From 20-14-all-45-10 sp964435965 (lineage in GTDB: Bacteria > Chloroflexota > Dehalococcoidia > GIF9 > AB-539-J10): DNA of 10,984 bases. The stretch is taken from positions 1-10,984 of the forward strand of contig CAYTBB010000042.1 in NCBI GenBank assembly GCA_964435965.1, written 5' to 3'. The notes below the pieces were generated by a model. The model saw nothing but the letters and a program-made list of their open reading frames with translations. It was not told the DNA's origin and did not search any database. Below are positions 1-6,817 of the stretch, in pieces. The position numbers and the translations under genes are program-made. The first letter of the stretch is position 1. Each line of letters starts with the position of its first letter.

Positions 1-560
1 AGGCAGACCTGCGTACCGATTTATCCAAGTACCGTGTTTTCAAGGATGGAGAACTGATTGACGAGCCTACCGATATCAGCAAGTACTGGCGTGATGACTT
101 GGTTGCTTTTCTCTTAGGTTGCAGCCGCGGGTTCATGTGGGCACTCAAAGCAGCTAACATCTCTTGGCGTAGGTATGGTGCATACCAGACTACTATACCC
201 TGTGTTCCTGCCGGGCGCTTTCATGGTCCCATGGCGGTTACTCCCCGTGCCTTTTACAACACTCATGATGCCGTGCGAGCTGTGCAGATTTCATCCCGAC
301 ATCTTCTCATGCATGGGCCTCCAATTCACATTGGAGCCCCGGAGGATATTGGTATAAAAGACCTGGGTAAACCAGACCCGTTTAACCCCTACTGCCCCGT
401 CGTTGAGCCACCGAAACGTGGCGAGGTCGTTATGTACTGGGGCTGTGGGGTAACGCCACAGACAGTAGCCATGGAAAGCAAAGTGGCTTTTATAATCACC
501 CATTGTCCCACTTACATGTTTGTAATGGATCAGCTTTCTGAGGAGCTAGCAGTCCTATAG
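1..560 (+). CDS. D-glutamate cyclase-like protein (DUF1445/YcsI family), 5'-truncated by the window edge
   Basis: The reading frame is open from base 3 and encodes the last 185 residues of a DUF1445 (D-Glu_cyclase) family protein, ending at TAG 558-560. Aligned without gaps to the complete paralogue at 6818-7636, it lacks only the first 87 residues, which lie outside the window. Over the last 153 residues the two are about two thirds identical by eye. Shared blocks are ADLRTD, DEPTDI, GCSR, ANISWRRY or GNISWRRY, HGPPIHIG and WGCGVTP. The mitochondrial member of the family converts D-glutamate to 5-oxo-D-proline, and bacterial members are often labelled putative hydro-lyase and lie near 5-oxoprolinase genes. 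An oddity is the C-terminal block PGHMFMTD of the paralogue, which here reads PTYMFVMD, so Gly, His and Thr are replaced and activity may be altered or lost. It is followed 128 bases later by the TRAP binding protein in the same direction. The family call is firm; the substrate is not. Confidence 0.85.
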   Translation, partial: ADLRTDLSKYRVFKDGELIDEPTDISKYWRDDLVAFLLGCSRGFMWALKAANISWRRYGAYQTTIPCVPAGRFHGPMAVTPRAFYNTHDAVRAVQISSRHLLMHGPPIHIGAPEDIGIKDLGKPDPFNPYCPVVEPPKRGEVVMYWGCGVTPQTVAMESKVAFIITHCPTYMFVMDQLSEELAVL

Positions 561-609
561 TAGATGTAGCAACAATTTGTGTGCCCATAATATGCTATAA
601 AGGGCAAAA

Positions 610-620
610 AAGGAGGTGAT
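610..620 (+). promoter_or_regulatory. Orphan Shine-Dalgarno sequence upstream of the TRAP binding-protein gene
   Basis: AAGGAGGTGAT is a near-perfect complement of the 16S rRNA 3' tail, but no gene starts after it. Only micro-ORFs follow: TTG AGG TGA at 625 and GTG ATT CGA TAA at 630. The real start of the next gene is 69 bases further on and has its own AAGGAGG at 677-683. It could be a ribosome standby or leader-translation site, or a relic. The sequence match is seen directly; the role is inferred. Confidence 0.3.
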
Positions 621-688
621 AAGATTGAGGTGATTCGATAAGCAGTCCACAAACCGGCTAAAATACACAAAGGAAAAAGGAGGAAACG

Positions 689-1819
689 GTGAAAAGATTG
701 ACATTGGTAATAGTAAGTGTGGTGCTGGTGGTAGCTATGCTCGCTGTGGGTTGTGCCAAACCGGCACCGACGCCAACGCCAACACCAACACCAACGCCAA
801 CGCCAACGCCAACGCCAACGCCAACGCCAGAATGGCCGCCGGTAGAATTCGGGAAAACCATACTGTTTGCTATCTCCACCAGGCCAGAGTCAGGAGACTT
901 CCCCTGCCAATCCAGAATTGGTACCCTGGGAGGAGAGGCCTTAAAAGAGCAGTTTGGGGTTACCGTCACCATTGCAACACCTGGAGGTGCGGTAGCTTGT
1001 CTTGACGCGCTTATTGCCGGGGATGTACACATGGCTAACGTCGCTGAGCCGGCAGTTATTCAGGCTTTGACTGGTGTCGGTGTCTGGGAAGGCAACCCGC
1101 AGCCAAACAATTTTAGAGGGATTCACCCGCGGGACCTTCAGGAAAATGCTGTTGTTGTGCGTGCGGATTCAGACATATACGAGATGGAAGACCTCAAGGG
1201 CAAAAAGGTTTTCTATGGGCATCCCGGTACCAGCTGCAACGCGAATATGAGGATGGCTATGGAGGCTCTGGGCTACGATCCCGACATAGAAGAATACGTA
1301 GGCAGTCTGGCAGATGGAGTGTCGGCAATGAAGGATCGTAGGATAGATGCCTATGTCAAAACGACTCGTGGTGAATTTGCCGACCCAACTCACGTTGACA
1401 TAGCGGTCACGCAGGACCTGAGGGTTATCACCTTCAGCAAGGAAGAGGTTGATAAAATACAGGAGACGTTTTTCTTCATCCCATACAGACAGCTTAGTGA
1501 TGATGCCTACACGACGGTTGCACCTATGGAGGTAGTTGGGGAGCGCTGGATAAATACAGATAAGGCACCCACCATAACCCGCATGGAGATGCCCGAAGAA
1601 TGGGCGTATGCCTGGGTGACGCATGTCATTGACAACTGGACCGACGTGCTGGTTCCCTTGATGACAGTCATGGGCACCTTCGATCCAAAGGACTTTCCCT
1701 CTTTTGCAGATTCAACTGCCCAAGCGTGTGACTACTATCTGCATCCTGGAGCCGTCAGGGCTTATCGGGACTTTGGAATTGACGTGCCAGATAGAGTTAT
1801 CCCGCCCGAGATGAAGTAA
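689..1819 (+). CDS. TAXI-family TRAP transporter solute-binding lipoprotein
   Basis: This 376-residue protein would be the extracytoplasmic binding subunit of a tripartite ATP-independent periplasmic transporter, delivering a small (usually carboxylate) solute to the permease encoded next. The GTG start at 689 has AAGGAGG five bases upstream. Residues 1-21 form a lipoprotein signal (MKR, then a hydrophobic stretch) ending in the lipobox LAVGC with the lipidated Cys at 22. Residues 28-47 are ten Thr-Pro repeats, a flexible linker common in Dehalococcoidia lipoproteins. The binding domain follows from about residue 50. Family marks include GGAVACLDALIAGDVHMANV-type segments around 100-120 and the hinge-region DLKGKKV followed by a PGTS-type loop near residues 170-185. 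The best-known structurally studied TAXI protein, from Thermus, binds glutamate or glutamine, which suits the neighbouring D-glutamate cyclase-like gene, but the ligand here is unknown. The length is slightly above the family norm because of the linker. The permease begins 258 bases downstream. Confidence 0.9.
   Translation: MKRLTLVIVSVVLVVAMLAVGCAKPAPTPTPTPTPTPTPTPTPTPTPEWPPVEFGKTILFAISTRPESGDFPCQSRIGTLGGEALKEQFGVTVTIATPGGAVACLDALIAGDVHMANVAEPAVIQALTGVGVWEGNPQPNNFRGIHPRDLQENAVVVRADSDIYEMEDLKGKKVFYGHPGTSCNANMRMAMEALGYDPDIEEYVGSLADGVSAMKDRRIDAYVKTTRGEFADPTHVDIAVTQDLRVITFSKEEVDKIQETFFFIPYRQLSDDAYTTVAPMEVVGERWINTDKAPTITRMEMPEEWAYAWVTHVIDNWTDVLVPLMTVMGTFDPKDFPSFADSTAQACDYYLHPGAVRAYRDFGIDVPDRVIPPEMK
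770..829 (+). repeat. Hexanucleotide repeat, ten copies of ACRCCA, coding for a (Thr-Pro)10 linker
   Basis: Ten tandem 6-base units (eight ACGCCA, two ACACCA at units three and four) lie in frame within the lipoprotein gene and give the TP linker at residues 28-47. Being a multiple of three, slippage would change linker length without breaking the frame. The tract also produces a false Gly-Val-repeat reading frame on the other strand. Confidence 0.95.
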
Positions 1820-1856
1820 GCCGTTGTATGCACCTTTGGTGCTGCTAAGAGGAGCA

Positions 1857-1917
1857 AGGAGGTGGGCCCACTCACGAGTGGCCAGAGATGGCCTTTCGCG
1901 GAGCGAGCCCACTCTCC
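1857..1917 (+). promoter_or_regulatory. Structured intercistronic RNA element between TRAP binding protein and permease
   Basis: This GC-rich segment can fold into a compact branched structure. GTGGGC (1862-1867) pairs with GCCCAC (1907-1912) as an enclosing stem. Inside it, CCACTC (1868-1873) pairs with GAGTGG (1876-1881), GGCC (1880-1883) with GGCC (1890-1893), partly competing with the previous hairpin, and TCGC (1896-1899) with GCGA (1903-1906). No U-tract follows, so it is unlikely to be a simple terminator. A plausible role is to protect the upstream mRNA so that binding protein is made in excess of permease, as intercistronic hairpins do in other transporter operons. The pairing is seen; the role is inferred. 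I recognise no known riboswitch or tRNA in it. Confidence 0.35.
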
Positions 1918-2060
1918 GATATGATTTAAGTGAGGTGCGGGTGAATAACTTATTGCTATCATTTGAACTAGGCTCTTTACGCCATATAGCTGCAATTCCT
2001 TCACTAGCAGCCCGGCGGAAAAGTTGCTTGGTTGCACAAATTGCCAAACAGGAGGAAGTT

Positions 2061-2081
2061 ATGAGACGGAGTGTCAGATGA
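2061..2081 (+). CDS. Six-codon leader ORF (MRRSVR) overlapping the permease start
   Basis: The best Shine-Dalgarno sequence in front of the permease, AGGAGG at 2050-2055, lies five bases from ATG 2061, not from the permease ATG at 2078, which is 22 bases away. ATG 2061 opens a six-codon frame whose TGA (2079-2081) overlaps the permease ATG as ATGA. This is a classic arrangement for translational coupling, with ribosomes ending the leader reinitiating on the permease. An upstream extension of this frame to 1824 exists but crosses the structured element and has no coding look. The peptide itself probably has no function. Confidence 0.35.
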   Translation: MRRSVR

Positions 2082-3955
2082 AAACAATAACAAGCTGGGC
2101 GATACGCATTATAGCTATCAGTTTGTGCGTCTTTCACCTCTATAGCGGACTAGTTGGCCCAAGGGTAGCTCCTGAACAGGCTGCAGTCCATGTTGCTCTA
2201 GTGCTATCCTTGACTTTGCTCATTGTCCCTATGCTAAAAAGCAAGCCCCGTGTCCAGTGGTGGGACCTTCTGTTTATAGGCATGGCGCTTGCAGGATCCG
2301 CGTATACATTCTTCAACTGGCAGCATTTTCTACCTGTCATGCTAGGCAGAGCCAATACCTTGGAAAATATAATGGCATTAGCCATGATATTTGTCGTACT
2401 GGAAGCAGGAAGAAGAACCGTGGGGTGGGTATTTCCCTGTTTAACCGCTGCATGTCTTGCCTATGCGTTGTGGGGACATTACATACCTGGCTATTGGGGA
2501 CATGCGCAATTTCCATTTCATTATGTGATGAAAACGATTTTTTTCTCCGCTGAGTGTATCTGGGGGTTCTTGACCAGCCTTTCCGCTACATTCATAGCCC
2601 TGTTCGTGATCTTCGGTGCTATTCTACTCACCAGTGGAGGAGGCAGAACGTTTATTGATTTGGCTTTGATACTGACTGGAAAATACCGGGGAGGACCGGC
2701 TAAGGTAGCCGTCGTTTCCAGCAGCATGTTTGGCATGCTCTCCGGTAGCTCCATAGCCAATGTAGCCACCACGGGAAATTTCACCATCCCTCTGATGAAG
2801 AAGTTGGGTTACTCCCCCACGTTTGCTGCCGCGGTGGAGGCCGTTGCCTCGACTGGAGGGCTGGTAATGCCACCCATAATGGGTACATCTGCCTTTATCA
2901 TGGCAGAATTCTTAGGCATTCCATACCTCCACATTATTATTGCTGCTTTCGTCCCCGCCATCCTGTTCTACACATCTGTTTTCATGGGTGTGCACTTTCA
3001 GGCGATAAAGCTCGACTTGCAGCCAGTACCTGCTGAGCAACGCCCGCTGGCAAAGGATATTTTGACATATCCAAGAATATCGTGTCTTGTAATACCGATT
3101 GCTGTGCTGATATATTTCCTGCTTCGGGGATATTCCCTTACCATGGTCGGCGCTGCTGCCTGCACTGCAGCCATTCTTGCCCACATCTTTTCTGATGTAT
3201 CCTGGAGTAATATGAAGGAAAGGCTGCGCAATATGGTGCCGTGCCTGGAAGCAGGAGGGAAAGCCCTCATATACGTTGGCCCCGTGCTTGTCTGTGCCAA
3301 TATAGTTCTGGGGTTGCTGGTCGGCACCGGGCTTGCCATGAAGTTTTCCTACCTAATTGTGACCGTGGGGGAGACAAATATGTGGCTCAGCCTGGGCATA
3401 TTAGCATTTCTGGTCATGATTCTGGGATGCGGTCTGCCATCAACAGCAGCTTATGTGATTGCTGTTGCTGTAGGCGGACAACTATTAATCAGCTGGGGAA
3501 TACTACCTTTAGCTGCTCACCTATTCCTGTTCTACTATTCTATCATCGCCCTGATAACTCCACCTGTGTGCCCAGCGGTGTTTATAGCGGCTGGCATAGC
3601 TAGAGCGCCATGGCTGCCAACAGGTTTTACAGCCGTAAAGCTAGCCCCCTTACTATATCTCATGCCTTTCATCTTTGTCTTCGACAACACATTCCTATTG
3701 AAGGGCCCAATTCCGCTCATATTGCTAAACGTACCTACTGCAATTTTTGGGGTGATAATACTGGCCAGTGGCATCATAGGACAATTGATAGTCAAATGTA
3801 AAAGCTATGAGCGCCTGGCTTTGGTAATTGCGGGATTATGCTTGTTGACACCTGGCTGGCAATTGGATTTGCTGGGAGCAATTTTAGCTGCTGCCGTTAT
3901 AGTAAGACAGATCTTGCAGAGGAGAAAGAGTGCGGAGGCTGAGATACATGGGTAA
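2078..3955 (+). CDS. Fused TRAP transporter permease (DctQ-like plus DctM-like membrane subunits, TAXI type)
   Basis: This 625-residue integral membrane protein is of the fused 4TM/12TM permease type that partners TAXI binding proteins and couples solute uptake to an ion gradient. The N-terminal part, about residues 1-130, has the DctQ-like helices. The DctM-like part follows with its conserved loops: GSSIANVATTG (223-233), MPPIMG (264-269), GCGLPSTAAYV (450-460) and ITPPVCP (493-499). About fifteen strongly hydrophobic segments can be read by eye, with a basic C-terminus (QRRK). ATG 2078 was chosen because MKTITSWAIR begins a natural membrane protein. The frame extends to 2024, but those extra residues are Cys- and polar-rich and unlike the family. 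Translation is probably coupled to the leader ORF at 2061. A hairpin terminator lies 69 bases downstream. Residues from 109 onward have a close but broken paralogue at 7722-9282. Confidence 0.92.
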   Translation: MKTITSWAIRIIAISLCVFHLYSGLVGPRVAPEQAAVHVALVLSLTLLIVPMLKSKPRVQWWDLLFIGMALAGSAYTFFNWQHFLPVMLGRANTLENIMALAMIFVVLEAGRRTVGWVFPCLTAACLAYALWGHYIPGYWGHAQFPFHYVMKTIFFSAECIWGFLTSLSATFIALFVIFGAILLTSGGGRTFIDLALILTGKYRGGPAKVAVVSSSMFGMLSGSSIANVATTGNFTIPLMKKLGYSPTFAAAVEAVASTGGLVMPPIMGTSAFIMAEFLGIPYLHIIIAAFVPAILFYTSVFMGVHFQAIKLDLQPVPAEQRPLAKDILTYPRISCLVIPIAVLIYFLLRGYSLTMVGAAACTAAILAHIFSDVSWSNMKERLRNMVPCLEAGGKALIYVGPVLVCANIVLGLLVGTGLAMKFSYLIVTVGETNMWLSLGILAFLVMILGCGLPSTAAYVIAVAVGGQLLISWGILPLAAHLFLFYYSIIALITPPVCPAVFIAAGIARAPWLPTGFTAVKLAPLLYLMPFIFVFDNTFLLKGPIPLILLNVPTAIFGVIILASGIIGQLIVKCKSYERLALVIAGLCLLTPGWQLDLLGAILAAAVIVRQILQRRKSAEAEIHG

Positions 3956-4023
3956 CACTCATGGTATGGTTAGTAATGATACTGACTGGTGCTGTGTTTC
4001 ATCGCTCTGTTTCCCTTTTGAGC

Positions 4024-4058
4024 ATATGAGCGTGCTCTTTGAAAGAGCGCGCTCATAT
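4024..4058 (+). terminator. Hairpin terminator downstream of the TRAP permease
   Basis: Bases 4024-4039 pair with 4043-4058 over 16 positions (one G-U pair at 4033/4049) around the three-base loop TGA. The stem is ATATGAGCG, a wobble pair, then GCTCTT. It is followed by TTATACCTCTTT, a short and imperfect T-rich run, so termination may be partial. Its position separates the transport genes from the hydrolase pair, which may therefore be a distinct transcription unit. Confidence 0.65.
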
Positions 4059-4073
4059 TTATACCTCTTTATC

Positions 4074-4101
4074 TTGGCAAAGAATTATATGACGCGATAG
4101 T
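4074..4101 (+). promoter_or_regulatory. Possible sigma-70-type promoter for the hydrolase pair
   Basis: TTGGCA (4074-4079, five of six matches to the -35 consensus) and GATAGT (4096-4101, four of six to the -10) are separated by 16 bases, directly behind the terminator hairpin and ahead of the phosphotriesterase-like gene. Initiation would fall near 4108. Matches of this quality arise by chance, so the support is mainly positional. Confidence 0.3.
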
Positions 4102-4230
4102 AAATCCCAATGAGTATTTTAATAAATTTGTTTACAAAGCTGTGACTGAAGCCTTACGAAAGTGAGGGAAAAGGATGTGCTTTGTATGGGTGTAACCACA
4201 AACACAAATATGGGAGGTTCGAAACTAAGT

Positions 4231-5292
4231 ATGTTACATAGAGCAGAATTAACTGGAAAGGTTCAAACTGTACTGGGATTGATTGCCCCAGATAATTTAG
4301 GTATCACGCTCGCTCACGAGCATCTTATTTCTGATGGCTCATGCTGCATGGCCCAACCCGACGAGGCAACTGAGAAGGCGATGATGCATTGTCCTGTCGC
4401 GCTGGATATCTTGTGGTGGCTTCGTTATCACGGGAATCTCAACGTGGATAATTATTTACTGATCGATGAACAAGAGGCTATAAGCGAAGTTATACACTTC
4501 AAATTGGCTGGAGGTAACTCAATCGTTGAACTAAGCAATGTTGGGTTGGGTCGTGATCCTGAAGCATTGGCACGTCTCTCCCGGGCCACAGGCCTAAACA
4601 TTATCATGGGTTCAGGCTACTACCAGGCTGCATCACATGGCCCAGAAATGGATGCCAAAACTGAAGGGGAGATCACTGAAGAAATCGTACGAGATATCAC
4701 AGTGGGTGTGGGCAATACTGGAATACACTCTGGTATTATCGGGGAGGTTGGCTGCTCATGGCCCCTAACGGATAATGAACGAAAGTCCTTGCGTGCCTCT
4801 GCCCGCGCCCAGCAACTAACGGGCGCTCCTTTAACTGTGCACCCTGGGTACAGTGAAGAATCTCCAATGGAAATTATCAAAATACTAGATGATGCTGGCG
4901 CTGATATCACCCGCACCGTTATTGACCACATGGACCGCACTCTCCGTAGCTCTGGCAGCCGTGTTGAGCTAGCAAAAACAGGCTGTTACCTCGAATATGA
5001 TGGGTTTGGGAAGGAAGGATATTATCATGTAGGCAGGAACAAAGTTCTAGACTTTCCCAACGATACGCAGCGCATCAACGAGATTATGGAACTCATCGGT
5101 AAAGGCTACTTGAACCATATCTTAATATCTCAGGATATATTTACCAAGGTGCATCGCCGCACTTACGGCGGTTGGGGATATGCCCATATTTTGCGCAATG
5201 TTCTGCCTTGGATGAGAGCTAAAGGTATGACTGAGGAACAAATACATACAATTCTGGTAGACAACCCCAAGCGGTTGCTCACTTTTATATAG
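4231..5292 (+). CDS. Phosphotriesterase-related metal-dependent hydrolase (PHP/PTER-like)
   Basis: This is a TIM-barrel amidohydrolase-superfamily enzyme with a two-metal centre, of 353 residues from this start. The full ligand set is visible: His29 and His31 in AHEHL, Glu172 in IGEVG, His204 in VHPG, His233 in DHMD and Asp302 in SQD. Glu172 takes the place of the carbamylated lysine of true phosphotriesterases, as in E. coli PHP, which argues against organophosphate hydrolysis. Members of this group act on lactones, esters or amides, and the substrate here is unknown. The C-terminal GGWGYAHIL and VDNPKRLL blocks are family-typical. Starts at GTG 4162 and ATG 4186 are also open (376 and 368 residues). 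I prefer ATG 4231 because homologues begin a few residues before KVQTVLG and a GGAGG sits at 4213-4217, though its 13-base spacing is long. It is followed by the C-N hydrolase after 52 bases, probably cotranscribed. Confidence 0.88.
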   Translation: MLHRAELTGKVQTVLGLIAPDNLGITLAHEHLISDGSCCMAQPDEATEKAMMHCPVALDILWWLRYHGNLNVDNYLLIDEQEAISEVIHFKLAGGNSIVELSNVGLGRDPEALARLSRATGLNIIMGSGYYQAASHGPEMDAKTEGEITEEIVRDITVGVGNTGIHSGIIGEVGCSWPLTDNERKSLRASARAQQLTGAPLTVHPGYSEESPMEIIKILDDAGADITRTVIDHMDRTLRSSGSRVELAKTGCYLEYDGFGKEGYYHVGRNKVLDFPNDTQRINEIMELIGKGYLNHILISQDIFTKVHRRTYGGWGYAHILRNVLPWMRAKGMTEEQIHTILVDNPKRLLTFI

Positions 5293-5344
5293 AGTGGAAA
5301 TTAGTCTATTAAAGAATTAATAAGGTTTAAGGAGGAGGGTCAAA

Positions 5345-6175
5345 ATGTCGAGAGTTGTAAAAGTTGGACTTGTTCAAGCCAAATGGGAAGGCAATGTAGA
5401 AGCTATGATCCAGAAACATGAGAGAATGATTGATGAGGCAGCAGATGAGGGTGTCCAAATTCTATGCGCTCAAGAACTATGCTTCCAACCTTACTTCTGT
5501 GGGGAGGTAGATACAAAGTGGTATCAGCTTGCCGAACCGGTGCCAGGCCCGGTAACTGATCGGATGCAGAAAAAGGCAGAAAAGCACAACATGGTTGTAA
5601 TAGTAACTATGTATGAGAAAGAGATGGTGGGAGTTTACTATAACACCGCAGTTGTTTTCGACGCTGATGGTAGGATATTAGGTAAGTATAGGAAAATGCA
5701 TATACCGTTAAATGTTACTTGGGAAAAGTTTTATTTCAAGCCAGGCAACTTAGGTTACCCTGTCTTCAATACAAGATATGCCAAAGTTGGCATCCATATC
5801 TGCAACGACAGACATTTTCCGGAAGTATGGCGGATTCTTGGCTTAAACGGTGCAGAGATTGTCTTCAACCCTACAGCAACACTTGTTTTAAAAGATTTAT
5901 GGGAACTTGAACAGCCTGCAGCTGCGGTAAACAATCTATACTTCGTCGCATCTATAAATAGAGTAGGAGTAGAAAAAATAGGGATTCCCAAGAAATATTA
6001 TGGATCCAGCTATGTCTGTAACCCAAAAGGGAAAATCATAGCTAAAGGCTCAGAAGATAGAGATGAGCTAGTGATTGCCGATATTGACCTGGACATGATT
6101 GAGGAAACCAGACACTCATGGCCATTTTATAGAGATAGGAGACCCGAAACGTATCAGAGACTAGTAGAGTTATGA
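5345..6175 (+). CDS. Carbon-nitrogen hydrolase (nitrilase superfamily), N-carbamoyl-amino-acid amidase-like
   Basis: This 276-residue alpha-beta-beta-alpha hydrolase carries the Glu-Lys-Cys triad: Glu44 in AQE, Lys117 in YRKMH and nucleophile Cys153 in HICNDRHFPE. A second conserved Glu is probably Glu127 in WEKFYF. The sequence after the nucleophile (CNDR, then PE, then WRILGLNGAEI) resembles N-carbamoyl-D-amino-acid amidohydrolases, whose signature is CNDRRWPE, and beta-ureidopropionases. Such enzymes release ammonia and CO2 from N-carbamoyl amino acids. The protein is somewhat shorter than typical D-carbamoylases (about 300 residues), so N-carbamoylputrescine amidase-like or plain amidase activity is also possible. 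AAGGAGG at 5329-5335 lies nine bases before ATG 5345. No signal peptide is seen, so it should be cytoplasmic. It is the last gene of the plus-strand group, and no clear terminator follows directly. Confidence 0.9.
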   Translation: MSRVVKVGLVQAKWEGNVEAMIQKHERMIDEAADEGVQILCAQELCFQPYFCGEVDTKWYQLAEPVPGPVTDRMQKKAEKHNMVVIVTMYEKEMVGVYYNTAVVFDADGRILGKYRKMHIPLNVTWEKFYFKPGNLGYPVFNTRYAKVGIHICNDRHFPEVWRILGLNGAEIVFNPTATLVLKDLWELEQPAAAVNNLYFVASINRVGVEKIGIPKKYYGSSYVCNPKGKIIAKGSEDRDELVIADIDLDMIEETRHSWPFYRDRRPETYQRLVEL

Positions 6176-6817
6176 AACAAAGAAAACATAATTATACGAC
6201 GTGACAGCTGCCTTCTAATTACCTCTTTCATAAGTTGACCTGCCTATCAGTAAGTAAAGCACTAGTATCAGACACCACCAATATAGGCAACACAGCCAAT
6301 ATCACTACCAGGGCAATTAAAAGGATTAGCCTCTTCATCTCCACTAAACCATTATATGCCGTCTTTGCCTGCAATAGAAGACTTTCCAAAGTTAAAAGTC
6401 GTTTTTTTAGTTGTGAAAAGAATGTCAAAACAGCCAATTTTAGGCTAAGACGGAGACGGAAACGTGTAATTGTGAAAGTTTTCGCTTTTGTCGACCACAA
6501 AAAAGGAGAAAACAAAGCTACAAAGTTCGAAATGTACCGAATATTCCGAAATGATGCTAACTCCAGATTGCAATGTTGCAACTACATATACTAAAAGAAG
6601 GGGACATATTAGTTATTAAGGGAGGGGGTGGAAATAACTGGGAGGTTGCACTAGAGTAACCGTTGGGGCAACTGCATGCAAAATTTCGCAAAATTGGATA
6701 GGGGAGGTAGAACTCATTAGAGGGGATAGCTACACTGTCTAGGTACTTATCCTTCCTCTCCTTTTAATATTCTTTGTTCTTAAACTGCTAATTACATAGT
6801 ATCTACCTCCCCCCTTA
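6176..6817. other. Convergent intergenic region without a convincing gene
   Basis: This is about 640 bases between the ends of the two convergent gene groups. Reading frames of 119 (plus) and 117 codons (minus) overlap each other, lack ribosome sites and look non-coding. The minus frame ends in a 36-codon stretch from ATG 6338 to 6228 that reads as one hydrophobic helix with a short tail, and it could be a small membrane peptide. GACTTT (6380-6385) pairs with AAAGTC (6395-6400) ahead of a GTTTTTTT run, a weak terminator candidate for plus-strand transcripts. AGAGGGGATA (6719-6728) pairs with TATCCTTCCTCT (6748-6759) with a two-base bulge and a T-rich run after it. GGGGAGGTAGA at 6701-6711 is repeated inverted at 6802-6812. 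Purine-rich tracts near 6619-6645 look like ribosome sites without genes. Confidence 0.6.

Noticed and set aside
658..1032. Minus-strand frame with a long Gly-Val repeat
   Set aside because: It is the reverse complement of the (TP)10 repeat inside the TAXI lipoprotein gene, which has a lipobox, a ribosome site and family motifs. The antisense frame has none of these.
1857..1917. tRNA or known riboswitch in the branched fold
   Set aside because: Stems are too short and no anticodon arm, T-loop sequence or CCA end is present. No known riboswitch core was recognised.
1824..2081. 85-codon plus-strand frame between binding protein and permease
   Set aside because: It runs through the folded GC-rich element, has no ribosome site at its start and no coding character. 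Only its last six codons, from ATG 2061, have a plausible initiation signal.
2521..2787. Antisense frame whose product is similar to an antisense frame at 8877-9143 over the other permease copy
   Set aside because: The similarity only mirrors the near-identical permease DNA on the sense strand. Conservation follows the sense protein motifs, so this is not evidence for a gene.
4231..5292. True organophosphate-degrading phosphotriesterase
   Set aside because: The position of the carbamylated lysine is a glutamate (IGEVG), as in the PHP-type relatives, which are not efficient phosphotriesterases.
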